Assembly: GCA_030704615.1 (NCBI GenBank)
Contig: CM060732.1
Span: 71,901,053 to 71,965,052, forward strand
Direction of reading: 5' to 3'
DNA length: 64,000 bases
DNA from: Takakia lepidozioides
Lineage: Eukaryota > Streptophyta > Takakiopsida > Takakiales > Takakiaceae
Within the stretch, counting starts at the first letter, position 1; every line of letters begins with the position of its first letter. Shown here in pieces: positions 50,089 through 60,974 of this stretch. The position numbers were made by a program, and so were the translations under genes. The notes beneath the pieces were generated by a model. The model made no database searches. It saw nothing but the letters and a program-made list of their open reading frames with translations, and had not been told where the DNA came from.

Positions 50089-50390
50089 TGTGGCATACTA
50101 CTTTATTGTGCATGTATGTGTGGTGTGGTTTGGACAGCGATGTAGTTGTGTAGCGATACGTATGCGCACGACAGCTGTCAAGTTAAATAAGCACAGTGTG
50201 AAACTAGCTAGAATAAAGCTAGTTATTTGTATTTAACACTTGGATTTAGGTCAAGTGTTAAATCAGGTGTCAAGTTTAGTTTGACACCTGACCCGTCTTA
50301 TCTTCACGAGAGCGGCAGTCACGCAGCTCATCTCTCTCGAGTTGAGCCTGCGCGACCGAGCTCCTGCATGCGTTTAGATCTGAGTGTACT
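50089..50390 (+). repeat. LTR-like segment, upstream copy
   Basis: It follows a purine-rich tract (AGCTAGGGGGGCG, about 50075-50087) as an LTR should, starting at TGTGGC. The stretch 50124-50173 is nearly identical to 54061-54112. The right limit is uncertain. Three consecutive perfect hairpins lie within it at 50202-50290. Confidence 0.6.
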
Positions 50391-50406
50391 CATGATGGGA
50401 GTGTAG

Positions 50407-51420
50407 GTTGTTGTGGGGATTTGCCTTCTGGACTTGTTTGGCGGGATCAGCACCGGATTGGCTGCTGTTCTACAGGCAAGTATACGGGTACGGCGTTACC
50501 TGTATGTGGAGAGGGATGAGACTGCAAAACGCGTCTCCCTACGCCATGTTGCTCAGTTGGTGCAGCAGTACCCTGAGTTGTTGCCGGTGTCTGCAGTTCG
50601 TGGATATCAGCAGGCCTTGCCATGAGACATTTCGTTGCTGGGGGCGCAGGATTTGGAGCGGGTTGGCTCTATTGATTTGGTAGTGGCAGGTTGGCCCTGC
50701 CAAGGGCATTCATGAGCCGGGCATGACAATGGATTGCGAGAGTCGAGGTCGGGTCTGTTTTGGGAGATGGTGCGGGTTTTGCGCCACTTACAGCTTCATC
50801 AAGCTGTATCTCTAGCATACATCTTGGAGAATGTGCCACTGATGAGCAATTCTCGGGCCAGGGTGATGGCCAGTGTGCATCAAGTCCGGTCGTGGCTTGG
50901 GTCAGCAGTGTTGCTGGATGCAGCTGCAGTGGGGTCACGGGCTCATCGTCCACGGTTATGGTGGACTAACTTGATGCCACCCGCACTGCTTAAGCGTGCA
51001 TTTGATGGGGTGCAGCGGCCAGCACACCTCACAATGGATAGCATTTTGGACACAGGGAGGCAGTCTCAGCGTGTGAGACACGATGACCGTTTGCCTTTGG
51101 CAGTGGTCAACAAGGTGGGTCAACCACGAGCAGCACTACCTACACTGCTCAGCTTCCCAGGATCGCATGCTTTCCGGGATAGCGGACCTGGCCTCCTGTG
51201 GGATGCTCAGTTGCAGCAGTTAGTGGAGCCTAATGCCGACGAGCGAGAGCGGGCTATGGGTTTTTCCACTGGGACCACGACGGTGCATTCTCTTTCTGAG
51301 GCAACACGTCGTTAGGTGTTGGGGCAAGCGATGGATCTAAATTGCTTGACCTGGATTATCAGCTTGGCTATGGCTGAGCAATGTAGAGTGCGGAGTGCAC
51401 TTCCCTTGACGGTCTCTCTG
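50407..51420 (+). pseudogene. C5 cytosine DNA methyltransferase domain inside a retroelement
   Basis: One frame reads through the ordered motifs of C5 methyltransferases. Motif I is LLDLFGGISTGLAA (AdoMet binding). Motif IV is VVAGWPCQGHS, with the catalytic Cys in PCQ. Motif VI is ILENVP, with the catalytic Glu. Motif VIII is RPRLWW. Motifs IX-X are represented by ERERAMGF and LGQAMDLNCL. The target-recognition region lies between about 50960 and 51200. Stops interrupt the frame at 50623-50625 (TGA), 50713-50715 (TGA) and 51313-51315 (TAG). The domain is followed by RNase H and integrase of the same orientation. It would methylate cytosines in host or element DNA; subclass (DNMT3/DRM-like or other) is unresolved. 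Confidence 0.85.
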
Positions 51421-51827
51421 CCTACCGAAACGGTACAGGCAGTGAGTGGGGGCGAGCCGGTGAGGACCACGGGGTGTAGACATCCATGGCACACGTGGGA
51501 GGTGCTCGAGGTTCAGAAGGAGTTGGCAGCCAAGGCGGCTGTGATGGATGAGGTTGGGGATTCTTCTCGGGTTGAGGAGGTCCTCAAGGATGAGATGATG
51601 GGGGAGGATGAGGCCTTGTCATTGACTGTGCAGGCAGGGAGTACTGTTCAAGAGGTTGCGGCATAGCAACCACGGGACGCGTCCTCTATCTCTAAGTCTG
51701 CTGGATTTAAGATTGCAGTTACAAAGGGCAATTGGGAGCCTGACATTGGACCTATTGTCACTAGAGGAGAGAGACGACGTATACGGCGGTTCCTGAGGCT
51801 TACAAGAATTGCTTTGCATCTCGTGCT
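51421..51827 (+). other. Linker between methyltransferase and RNase H tail
   Basis: An open frame continues to 51666 with a Glu/Val-rich, acidic sequence of no recognised family. Most of the reverse transcriptase expected in this interval is absent, so a deletion probably joined these parts. Confidence 0.4.
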
Positions 51828-53522
51828 ATGGTGGAGGTGCATGAGAGACATGTTCAGGTTGTGCATCGACCGGGTTTGGTCAATAGGGATGCGGATGGAT
51901 TGAGCCAGCAGGATGACACTGGAGCTCGGTGGCATGGTGAGACGGACGCGAGGAGATGGTGCCGGGATGGCATGCATCTGCCTTTTTGTGTATCTTGGCA
52001 TCGGGAGGTCAGGTTGGACCTACAACAGGGATGACTATAGACGAAGTGTCTGAGGACCCTGAGGCTAGTGATGAGCCAGGTGGTGCCAGAGATATACATG
52101 AGGATTCGGTTGTGTTGGACTACTTCCGCACTAGAGACACGGCAGCTAATGTGACTGCCAAAGAGAGGGATCGGATCCTGCAACGAGCCAAGAGGTTCAA
52201 GTGGGAGGGGATACACCTGCTTTGAGTGTGGGAGGATGGTCAGGTGAGGATCGTGCCTCACCCAACACAGCGTGCATGGCATGAGGAGTTGGGGCATTTT
52301 GGAGTGTGACGCACTCATAGTTTACTACAGGGGCAATATTGGTGGCGTGGTATGCACACAAAGGTGCAACAGTTCGTGGCTAGGTGCATGGTGTGTGACA
52401 AGGTGCGTGCTTCATTCAACGCCCCTACACCACAGTTGCATCCTTTACCCATCATGGGATTGGGCTACAAGTGGAGTCTTGACTTCGCAGGGCCTTTGTC
52501 ACTGACGATGCGTCACCACAGATATGTGTTGGTGATGGTGGAGCACTTCTCCAAGTGGATTGAGTTGGTTCCATTGCCTGACAAGGCTAGTGAGGGGGCT
52601 GCATATGCATTCCTGGATCGTGTGCTTAGCCGATTCGGTGCTCCAGCTGAGGTACTCACGGACCAAGGAAGAGAGTTCTTGGGGGAGTTTTAGGCTTTGT
52701 GTGATAAAGCCTTGATAGACCACCGTACCACTTCTCGGGATCATCCTGAGACCGATGGCTTGGCAGAGAGAGTGGTGCAGACGGTGAAGAGGGGTTTGCG
52801 CAAGTATGGCTTGCAAAAGGGACACCTAGGAGATTGGGATCTTCAGGTACCTTGGTTAGCCATGGGCTACAGGTTCAGCAAGCAAGCATCACTTGCCTCC
52901 TTCTCACCATATTTCCTTCTCTTTGGCCAAGAGCCGGATTTGCCTGCATCTATTCGCAGGGAGGCTGCAGTAGTCCTCAACCTTGATGATCCGGATGTGT
53001 GGACACAAGCATGTGCCCAACGGGCAGAATTCTTCAAGAGAGTCATGCCTATGGCTTTTGAGAATCTTGCTATTGCCCAACACCGAGACACATTGAGGTA
53101 TGTCACTATACGTGGAGGGGGATATCGGCCAGGTGCTTGTCATTTCCACCCTGGGGACTATGTGTATCTGCAGCAGACAGCGCCTACGACCTTGGATGTC
53201 ACAGCAGGACGTGTGATTCTAAGGGTCAGGGAGGTGTTACCTTCAGGAGTGTTGATTCTGGAGGGTCGAGATGGCATGGTATGGAAGGACCATGTGCGTA
53301 ATTGTGCGCCATGTCACCTTCCACATGTGGATGGGAGGATAGATCCCAACCTTGCAGTGGTACCTACAAGATTGCGTTGCATGCTATGTGGGCATGCTCG
53401 TGGTGCCGCCCACTATGCTGGTGTGTGATCGATGCTCAAGAGGTTGGCACATGAGATGCTTAACACCACCTCTTGAGAGGGTTCTTGATGGAGATTGGTT
53501 ATGTCCACACTGCTTGGGATAG
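51828..53522 (+). pseudogene. RNase H tail, integrase and PHD finger of the retroelement
   Basis: 51828-52034 holds the RNase H end (VQVVHRPGLVNRDADGL). In another phase, 51956-53428 encodes the integrase: a zinc finger of the H-H-C-C type (HEELGHFG...CMVCDK), then SLDFAGPL, TDQGREF and DGLAERVVQ for the D-D-E triad. A barrel-like C-terminal region contains GDYVYLQQ. A PHD finger follows: CMLCGH, CDRC, HMRC and CPHC supply the C4HC3 ligands, with one extra base near 53410 separating the halves. Stops lie at 52223 (TGA), 52307 (TGA) and 52691 (TAG). The PHD takes the place that a chromodomain has in chromoviruses, so it may steer insertion to histone marks. Confidence 0.82.
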
Positions 53523-53782
53523 TGGCAGTGCATATGACTAGTGGCAGCTCACAAGACATGGGAGGCCAAGCTCATAGGAGTCAATACCCAAGATCTCATG
53601 CTCAAGTTCACAGGTTGCAAGACGGCGACTAACGATGGGGCAACTCTTGTACCCGGCCTCTTGATTTATCGAGTTTGAGTGTAGTAGGGACAGTGGTGGA
53701 GGACTTAGTGAGGCTATGGCCACTATCACATCTTGTGGCTACCTGGACTTAGAGGGACCTAAGCGCCAGCTAGGGGGGCGAT

Positions 53783-54112
53783 TGTGATGGACTAGTGGCA
53801 GCCTAGTGGTGGACTAGTGGCTGCACTAGTGGTGGCTAGTGGCAGCCTAGTGGTTGGACTAGTGGCTGCGCTAGTGGTGGACTAGTGGTGGACTAGTGGC
53901 AGCCTAGTGATGGACTAATGGCTGCACTAGTGGTGGCTAGTGGCAGCCTAGTGGTGGACTAGTGGCTGCACTAGTGGTGACTAGTGGTTGTCTAGTGGCA
54001 GCCTAGTGGTGCACTAGTGGTGGACTAGTGATAGACTAGTGTTTGGTGTGCACATATGTTGTGTGGTTTTGGACAGCGATGTAGTTGTGTAGCGATATGT
54101 ATGCGCACGACA
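53783..54112 (+). repeat. LTR-like segment, downstream copy, with CTAGTGG array
   Basis: It follows the same purine tract (about 53770-53781) and starts TGATGG. Most of it is a tandem array of GGACTAGTGG, GGCAGCCTAG and GGCTGCACTAG units (53790-54045). The last 52 bp match the upstream copy at 50124-50173. The array is absent from the upstream copy, so it expanded after they separated. Confidence 0.65.
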
Positions 54113-55381
54113 AGGAAGAAGAAGAAGAGAAGAAGAAAACCCCCTGTACGTATTGTATGCAAGACGTGAGTCGCAAGAGAATCACAAACGCCATAGAGCG
54201 CACACGATTGAGGCCCTGGAGGTCATCCCATGCCCATCAAAGCAGGAGCACGAACAAGCACGACAGCTGGAAACCCTCGCTCAATCCAGATGGAGAACCC
54301 TACCTCCACGACGAAGTGAACAGCATATGCAGGTCCACGTGGTGCGATACCCACCGTTGGAAATGGAAGGGACAAGGGGATCGGTCGAAGGGGGATCAAA
54401 GCAGGAGATCGGCGGCAAGACCAGCGAGGGGGATGGATTACCGGGGGAGCGCCACGCAGTGGACCATCGCGCAAAACTATCGGACGGCGGGGGGACGGCC
54501 ACATCACGTTGAAGAGGCCAAGGGGGATGAGTCCCTGGGGGGAGCAGAGGATCGGGAACGGATCGACATTGGGGTGCCAACACGAGGGGGATGGACGGCG
54601 CGGCGAGGGGGGGGGGGGGGGATCGACGACGAGGGGACCGCGACATTGCCCACGTGTCATGGAGGGCACCGTGGAGCAGCACGTGGCGGAAAATGTGGGG
54701 AGGGGGATCAGTCCCTGAATTGGAGGAGGGGATCAATCGAGGGGAGCGACAGTGCGGGGATTGCGCCGTCCATGGTCGAAGGCCCGGGGGACCGCGCCTG
54801 GGCTCGGGGGATCAGGCCTCTAACCGTTGGAAGGATCGACGGCGGAGGGGATTGCGATGTGGCGGCGTGTCACTGTGAACGGCAGTGGTTGTAAGTAAGA
54901 TTGATGCGCAAGGGATCAACGGTTCGAGGAGAACCACGTGGCGCACGATTGGGAGTGGGGGATCACTCCCGCCCTCGACGGGGGATCAACCCAGTTGCAG
55001 GGGATCCCGCCTCCGATGGGACGAGGGGATCGACGGCGGGGGGACCGCCACGTGGCGGTGCGCGTGCCATGGGGCCGTCGTCCATCCACTGCGCGGGAGG
55101 ATGGCGGGGGGATGAGGGGCGGATGACCCAGAACATCCATTGTTTTGAGGTTGGATGGATGAGCAGGGGATCGACGGTTCGGGGGACCAGCACGCGGCGG
55201 GCGATTAGGGGTGGGGGATCACTACCGGTCCAGAGTGGGGATCAAGCCAGGTCAGGGGGAGCGGCGACGTGTCGGGGGATCGCGCCGTGGATGGGAAGAG
55301 GGGATCGGCGGCGGGGGGAGCGCCACGTGCCGTCCGATGGGTGGAGGGGGATCAGACACCGCATTGGACAGGGGATCAACC

Positions 55382-55429
<48 letters not shown>

Positions 55430-55550
55430 CGGCGGCGACGTGTCGGGGGATCGGGCCGTCGATGGGAAGAGGGATCGACGGCGGGGGGAGCGAGAGGATG
55501 GGGGGGGGGCGGGGCAAGGGGCGGAGGGGTCAGAAGGGGGTGGGGATGAT
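54113..55550. repeat. G-rich GGGGATC minisatellite region
   Basis: GGGGATC or GGGGGATC recurs more than twenty times on the plus strand with spacers of about 30-60 bp, often followed by GACGGCGGGGGG or GACGTGTCG. Frames are open in all phases, but they are low-complexity Gly/Arg or Pro translations and are not proposed as genes. Confidence 0.8.
55384..55429 (+). repeat. Run of 46 consecutive G
   Basis: An uninterrupted G tract lies within the GGGGATC region. It could form G-quadruplexes, and its length is easily mis-sequenced. Confidence 0.85.
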
Positions 55551-56169
55551 TTGACATGGGGCGCCCAGCTCGCTGACGAGGCTGCCGGAGCGGGGTCCCC
55601 GGCTGTACCTTGCGGGCCGTACCCGTCAGCTCACACGCTTGCACTAAAATCAAGTCACATCCGCCTGCTAACACCTCCTCGGACACATTGCGCACATCTT
55701 TTGGTCTTCAAGGATTTTTCGATTTCCCCACCTGTCTTATTCAGTCTTTTCAAGTACAGTATTTGAGATGATACAAGCGTATTATAGAGAGCGTGCCAGG
55801 AGATCACGAGGATCTGAGGGTATTTGAAATCTTTAACTAGCACACATAATTGGACCAAAACCATGGCCGAGTGAGGCGATGATGGATCAATGGCGGGACA
55901 GCCCCAGGGTTTCTTTTTTTTTTCTGTTGGAAAGTGCGAGGTGTTCTAATCAAACCCACTTAGGGTGTCATCACACCATTCTATACAGCGATGGGTAACA
56001 ATTTTAGGCTTAGGGAATTGCCCTGATCAAACCCATAACCAAAGGCGTTAAGATTCCAGGACCGATGCAGTACTGAACAAAGTGATTTTGTCAATAAAGT
56101 GGGAGTTGAACAAAAAGAAGACATTTGTTTGCTTTCATTCTAACTTGAAAGGCTGCACCTGGGTTCCAA
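55551..56169. other. Unassigned sequence
   Basis: There is no gene, RNA or clear repeat that I can support between the G-rich array and the inverted-repeat element. Confidence 0.45.
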
Positions 56170-59100
56170 CCAGAAAGTATAATTTTGCGTTCCTCTGAAG
56201 GAGTACCAGGTTTTTCCAATGTGGTTATGTAACTAAGGATCTCCTAAGTAGATCTATTCCACAGGACCCACTGCCAACACTTAACAATCGCAACAAGTTT
56301 CTTCCTCCAAATGGTTGTCTGTCTTAGTGGAAGTCAGTGAGCATGAACCAGAAAGTAGTTGTTGATGGGATTAATTATAATGTCGACAATGACAATCATA
56401 CTTGAAACGAAGTGGATAAAGCAGGGGGTTTATCAAGTTGAGCTCAAGCTGCAGCTTCCGGAAGCTCTGGCCATCCACCAGTCTTCGAAACTGGCAGGGT
56501 TTCGACAATGCTTTTTATACAGACAATGATGCATCCGGGTGCAAGGTACCAAGGGGTAAACTGTTGCTCACCTAGGTATCAGAGTGGTATGTCGATTGTC
56601 AGCCTTTTGGTTTTGATTTGACCTCAAGCAGACCAATTTGAGCCCAACATGGGCTATGTTAGCAAGTGGATCTGGTATTAAAACTCAAAACCTCCACACA
56701 ATGCCTGCTCTCCTGGTCCAAATTGGGGCAACGCCCATGTTTGGGCACATAGGGCACTTAACTTCACCCCTCAAAGATGCTTGAAATCTTGTGCTAGTGG
56801 CAGTTATGTTTGAACGGTTGTTACCTGAGGAAGATGAGATGGAGCTTTACCACAAAGAATTCTCCTTGTTGTTGACAAGTCAAGGGAGAGCTATGTATGT
56901 TATCGGAATCCCAGAAAGTGGCGTGCACTTTTTGTTGATTCACAGCCCTCCAGCATTCTCCCGTGACCCTTGTTATAAAGGTTCCCTTCGGCCTTCAAGT
57001 GGCAAGCCCTGCCTTCAGTCAGTCTTGCAGCTCATATTCCATTCAAGATCAGAATTAGCCTCAGTGCTGGCGTTCCCAGCCAGATGAAAAGGGCCCCCTT
57101 GGAACCTCATTCTTTGCGTGAACATAGTCCTTGAATATAAAGTTTTGTTCCCCCTGCAAGAATTTACACAGGCATAGTGTGCTCTGGATGTGGTTGAGAA
57201 CATGCTTGCCTCCACGGTTGCTGCTTGAGCTTGTCAAGCGTTGATGCACACCTGCACTGTCTGTCCAGTTTACGATCTCTGCGCTCTTCTCTCAAGTCTC
57301 TGGCCATGTTGGTGATCCACTGTAAATATGCTGTGGCAAGAGCAGGTGTGTATCTGTGATGGGTGACAGTACATGATTATTTACGATTCTCATGATTGTC
57401 CTCCAATAATCTCATCTGTTGAGAGATTGTAGGAAGTGATTCTGAGAGCAAGAGTGAGCTTTGGTTTCTACAATGTGATGGGCATGCCAGTCCTCAAATG
57501 TCTTCGACATAAATCCAGAGCTGCACTGCTTGTCAGTGGGCATGAAGCCTAGCCTCCTCCTGGGAGAGAGAGAGATGACACAAATTGCTATGTTATGGCT
57601 CAAATCGCTGCATGATGAAAATAAGTAAGTTGAATGCCACAAGATGCCATTTCTGAATAAAAGTGACAGCTGCAACACAACTTCATGCAATTGGAAGCAG
57701 TTGTAACTTTCGTCTCATGAAACTTGGATTATTGAAACTTGATGTTCGGCACTCCCTCCTCCGGTAAAGTTCTAGCCACATGCAAGCTAGTGGGCCAAAA
57801 GTGAAATACTGCAATCAATGTCCTGCTTTCTAGCATGTAGGCAAATCCAGCTATGACATCAATTTGATTAAGAAGTGCACCACCTAAAAGAACAGTGGCT
57901 AAGCATGGTTGTAATAACTATCATCTGCAAGATCCACTGGATGCTAGATAACCCTACAGAAGAATTAAGCATGTGGTTGTCACAATCTCTACTGTCCAAC
58001 AAGGTTATACGCTCTCCCTTGACTCGGCCAACATTGAAGAAGGCAATGAAAACTCTTCTTCAGGAAGCTCAATCTCATCTCCATCAGGTTTCTGCCAAAC
58101 AACACGACGGACCCTTAAATTTCTCTATTGGACATTCCCTATAGGACAAAAGATTCAAGAAAGCATTGGAATCCCTCTCTCCAGGGGTTTTGATGGCCTC
58201 TACATGGACTGACTGCCTACAGTATTCTCCCTAAAAGGGGTTCAGGGCCGAATAGTACAGACCAAACGTATGGCTGTCAACAGCTGAGAATTCCTTTCTG
58301 TATCTAAGTCTTGCAGCATAAGAAGAGTAACTGAGAGGTGAATGCTAAGAGGTGTTGGTTGGAAAATTGCCCCAGGCATCCAAAAAGCACATATGGCATA
58401 CGGACTAGGATAAAAGCAAAGAGGGCACCTAGGTTCAGAACCGGGTTCTAGCTGCTAATGCATCCAGCTTGGGCAGGATTGATTTGCACGTGGATTCCGT
58501 TGCCAACGGGCTGACTATCACATTCCAAAAATCAGTTTACCTAGTGGCACCTTGTACTTGGGTTGGCTGCAAAGCAGTAAGCAGACTTGCAGAGTTTGTT
58601 GCCACAGTGGCACAGTGGCCTTAAAAGACTTCATACCAGGGTACTGTAGCAGCTATTGTGGCATTGTTGGAAGGTGTGGAGAACATGACCTACCTGTCAA
58701 AGACAGGAAGGGAAGCTAGCTGTCAGAACTATGGTGACCAAAAAGTATACCAGGAGATCCAGGTTGAAAAAACGGTCTAGAAGCTGCAGAACCTCCTCAG
58801 GTGTGAATCTCTGCTTCAGTCTGCACCCCACCAGAGCATATATTCAGGTCACACCAAAATTCTAGCAAAGCTGTCCAACACAAAAGGAAAGAGACAGGAA
58901 ATTATCAACCAGGTGGAGCCCATGTGGTTTGCCACCATGGAATAAAGAGCATTGTGTCTCCCCCCCTGGATGGTCATTGTACACCTGCCCAGAGGTGTGA
59001 AGTCTCTTGCTCTTATGTGGTACCGTACCCTAGTGCCAGGGGATGACATCGCCTCTTTGAGGCTACCCATAATCTAGCAAGGATCTCAGATGACCCACTG

Positions 59101-59700
59101 CTGCTTTAAAAAATGGACCCACCTAGATGGACAGAGGCCAACTGACAAAGCGACTTGACAATTGAATGAGGGTCTAGCCAAAGATCAATGAGCAGAATCA
59201 CTGGCAACAGTGGAGGATTTTAGGCTGCTGACCTTCTCTCCAGGTGATCCATGAGGCCAAAGAGGATGAAATGACGGTGCATGCCTGCCACACCCATGCT
59301 CTTCAGGCATCGTACTTCATCACAAACAAAAACTCCCTAAACTTCATGTGTCTGGTACTGTCTAGTGTCTGGCTCATCAATAACCAAAAATCAGTGAGCA
59401 TGAAAGAAAAGCTATTCTATGAATCAAACATCGTCAATTTCCATGGCACTGAGACGAAGGCAGCAATGTGTACCTGCCAGTTTGGAAGGTCGATAGATTG
59501 CCAGAGCTTCCAGAAGCCGCAGCTCAAGCTCAACTTGTTGCACCCCCTATATCCACCCCCTTCTTATTTTCAATTGTGTGCCTATCTACTGGATCCAGAT
59601 AAACTCATTAGAAAATCCAGGTATTCTTTCTGCGAAAAGGAGGTGGAACAAGAATTTTAACCATGATACTTGAAGAGCTACAAGCTTTATCGAGACCTCC
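56170..59700. mobile_element. Long imperfect inverted repeat bounding a 3.5-kb element
   Basis: The segment 56433-56495 reads as the inverted copy of 59490-59545, with blocks such as CAAGTTGAGCT, GCTCTGGC, CTTCCGGAAG/CTTCCAGAAG and CCAGTTT. Weaker similarity extends outward to about 56180 and 59650. The interior has scattered short frames with no transposase or RT motif, apart from a PAO-like fragment. It may be a degenerate fold-back transposon or a rearranged duplication. Confidence 0.45.
57064..57160 (-). pseudogene. PAO-like C-terminal fragment
   Basis: On the minus strand an AG acceptor is followed by GEQNFIFKDYVHAKNEV, which closely matches the end of the intact PAO gene 4 kb away (GESNFIFNDYVHGKIE). 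It then runs on about 14 residues to a stop. No other PAO exon was found nearby, so this is probably a duplicated fragment. Confidence 0.55.
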
Positions 59701-60974
59701 CTGACGTGATTGATGTAATGGAGGAGGCTTGCGACCTAGTGCCAGGGCATACATGCGGCCTATATCAGAAAGTGACTTATAGCAGCCCAGAAGTAAGGGT
59801 TATGTTCTCACTATACCTCATCGTTATAAAAATGCCCAGAAGCACCGATCACATTCAACTCTAGGTATGGAGGCATTGTCCCCAAGGAAGGTCACCATGG
59901 AAAGTTAGATCCCCCTGGACAAATTTCACAATCTCTAACATGGTACCATCAGACATTGCAAGGAAGTCCCCCTTTCCATGCCATTAGATCTTCCCTAACA
60001 AATGCTTTCATTAAATGAGAGCCTGGGTCCTCGACTCTTAACGCCCTGGGATCATGCACTTTCACCTACAATCATCGCGCATGGCTGTGATATACAAGGG
60101 TCCAATAAAACCCTACAAATACCATACATAATTGAGGGTCTGGTTACGAGATACAGCAGTGGAGGTCAGGCAAGAACGGGGCAGCACCTTAAAAGCAGAA
60201 GAAGCAGAAGAAGGGGGAGCGCCCCCGGGTGCGGGCCTGTGCGAGGAGCTAGCGGGAGCTCCATCCGCGGCGTCTGCTATGCCTCCTTGCTGTGGCGTAC
60301 TCTCTGCCATCTCACTCAATCACCTGAGTTGGGCATAAATCGGTTGATTTCAGTGCGAGAGCAAGAATTTCAAAATCTTGAAATCCTCATTGGGAGTGAA
60401 TTTCCAACATCCCGGAAGAGCCTCGGAATGGGAGACTTAAGGGCAACAAGACAAACCCATTTTAAACCAGTCAACCATCACGAGGAGCTGGGTAATGCTC
60501 ACACCCAAGAATCCCATCCAAAGAACCCAATTCTACGCCTTCAGTACCATAGGGAAGTGCACAAAATGCTCAGACGTGTTAACTTCTTTGCTCTACAAAA
60601 ACTTCAGCGCAGACACACGATCATCCAAGCACAACAGGACCTCCTAGAGTCATTCACTCTCTGTTCATCAATCCATGCGTAAACATCCAGTGAAGAAAAT
60701 GCGAGCCCAAGACTCAACAATGTTGCTTTATTTTAGCTTTGTTTGGGACACCGACACATGCCAGCCAAAGTGGTAGAGCTCGACTACACTAATCAACCTC
60801 TTCCTTCTTTCTTCGACTGTCACACGTTGCTAAGGTATGCGCGCCGAAGCATTGTATTCTCCCTGCGAAGGAGACAAACGGTGGAAACATCTGCATTTCA
60901 CGTCCGGGGAGAGGGAACTACGAGATAAGTATGTTGGCTTTGACTTCAAATAGTCTACAAGTGCGAGACCCACG
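59701..60974. other. Downstream flank of PAO, no confident gene
   Basis: A plus-strand frame at 60002-60682 (226 residues) begins at a non-ATG codon and is basic, without domain signature. I do not call it. The PAO 3' UTR lies at the right end. Confidence 0.4.

Noticed and set aside
54113-55550. Several long overlapping frames on both strands
   Set aside because: They are Gly/Arg- or Pro-rich translations of a G-rich minisatellite, open in all phases because stop codons are rare in such sequence.
60002-60682. Plus-strand frame of 226 residues
   Set aside because: It starts at a non-ATG codon, is basic and low in family features, and lies in sequence without other signs of a gene.
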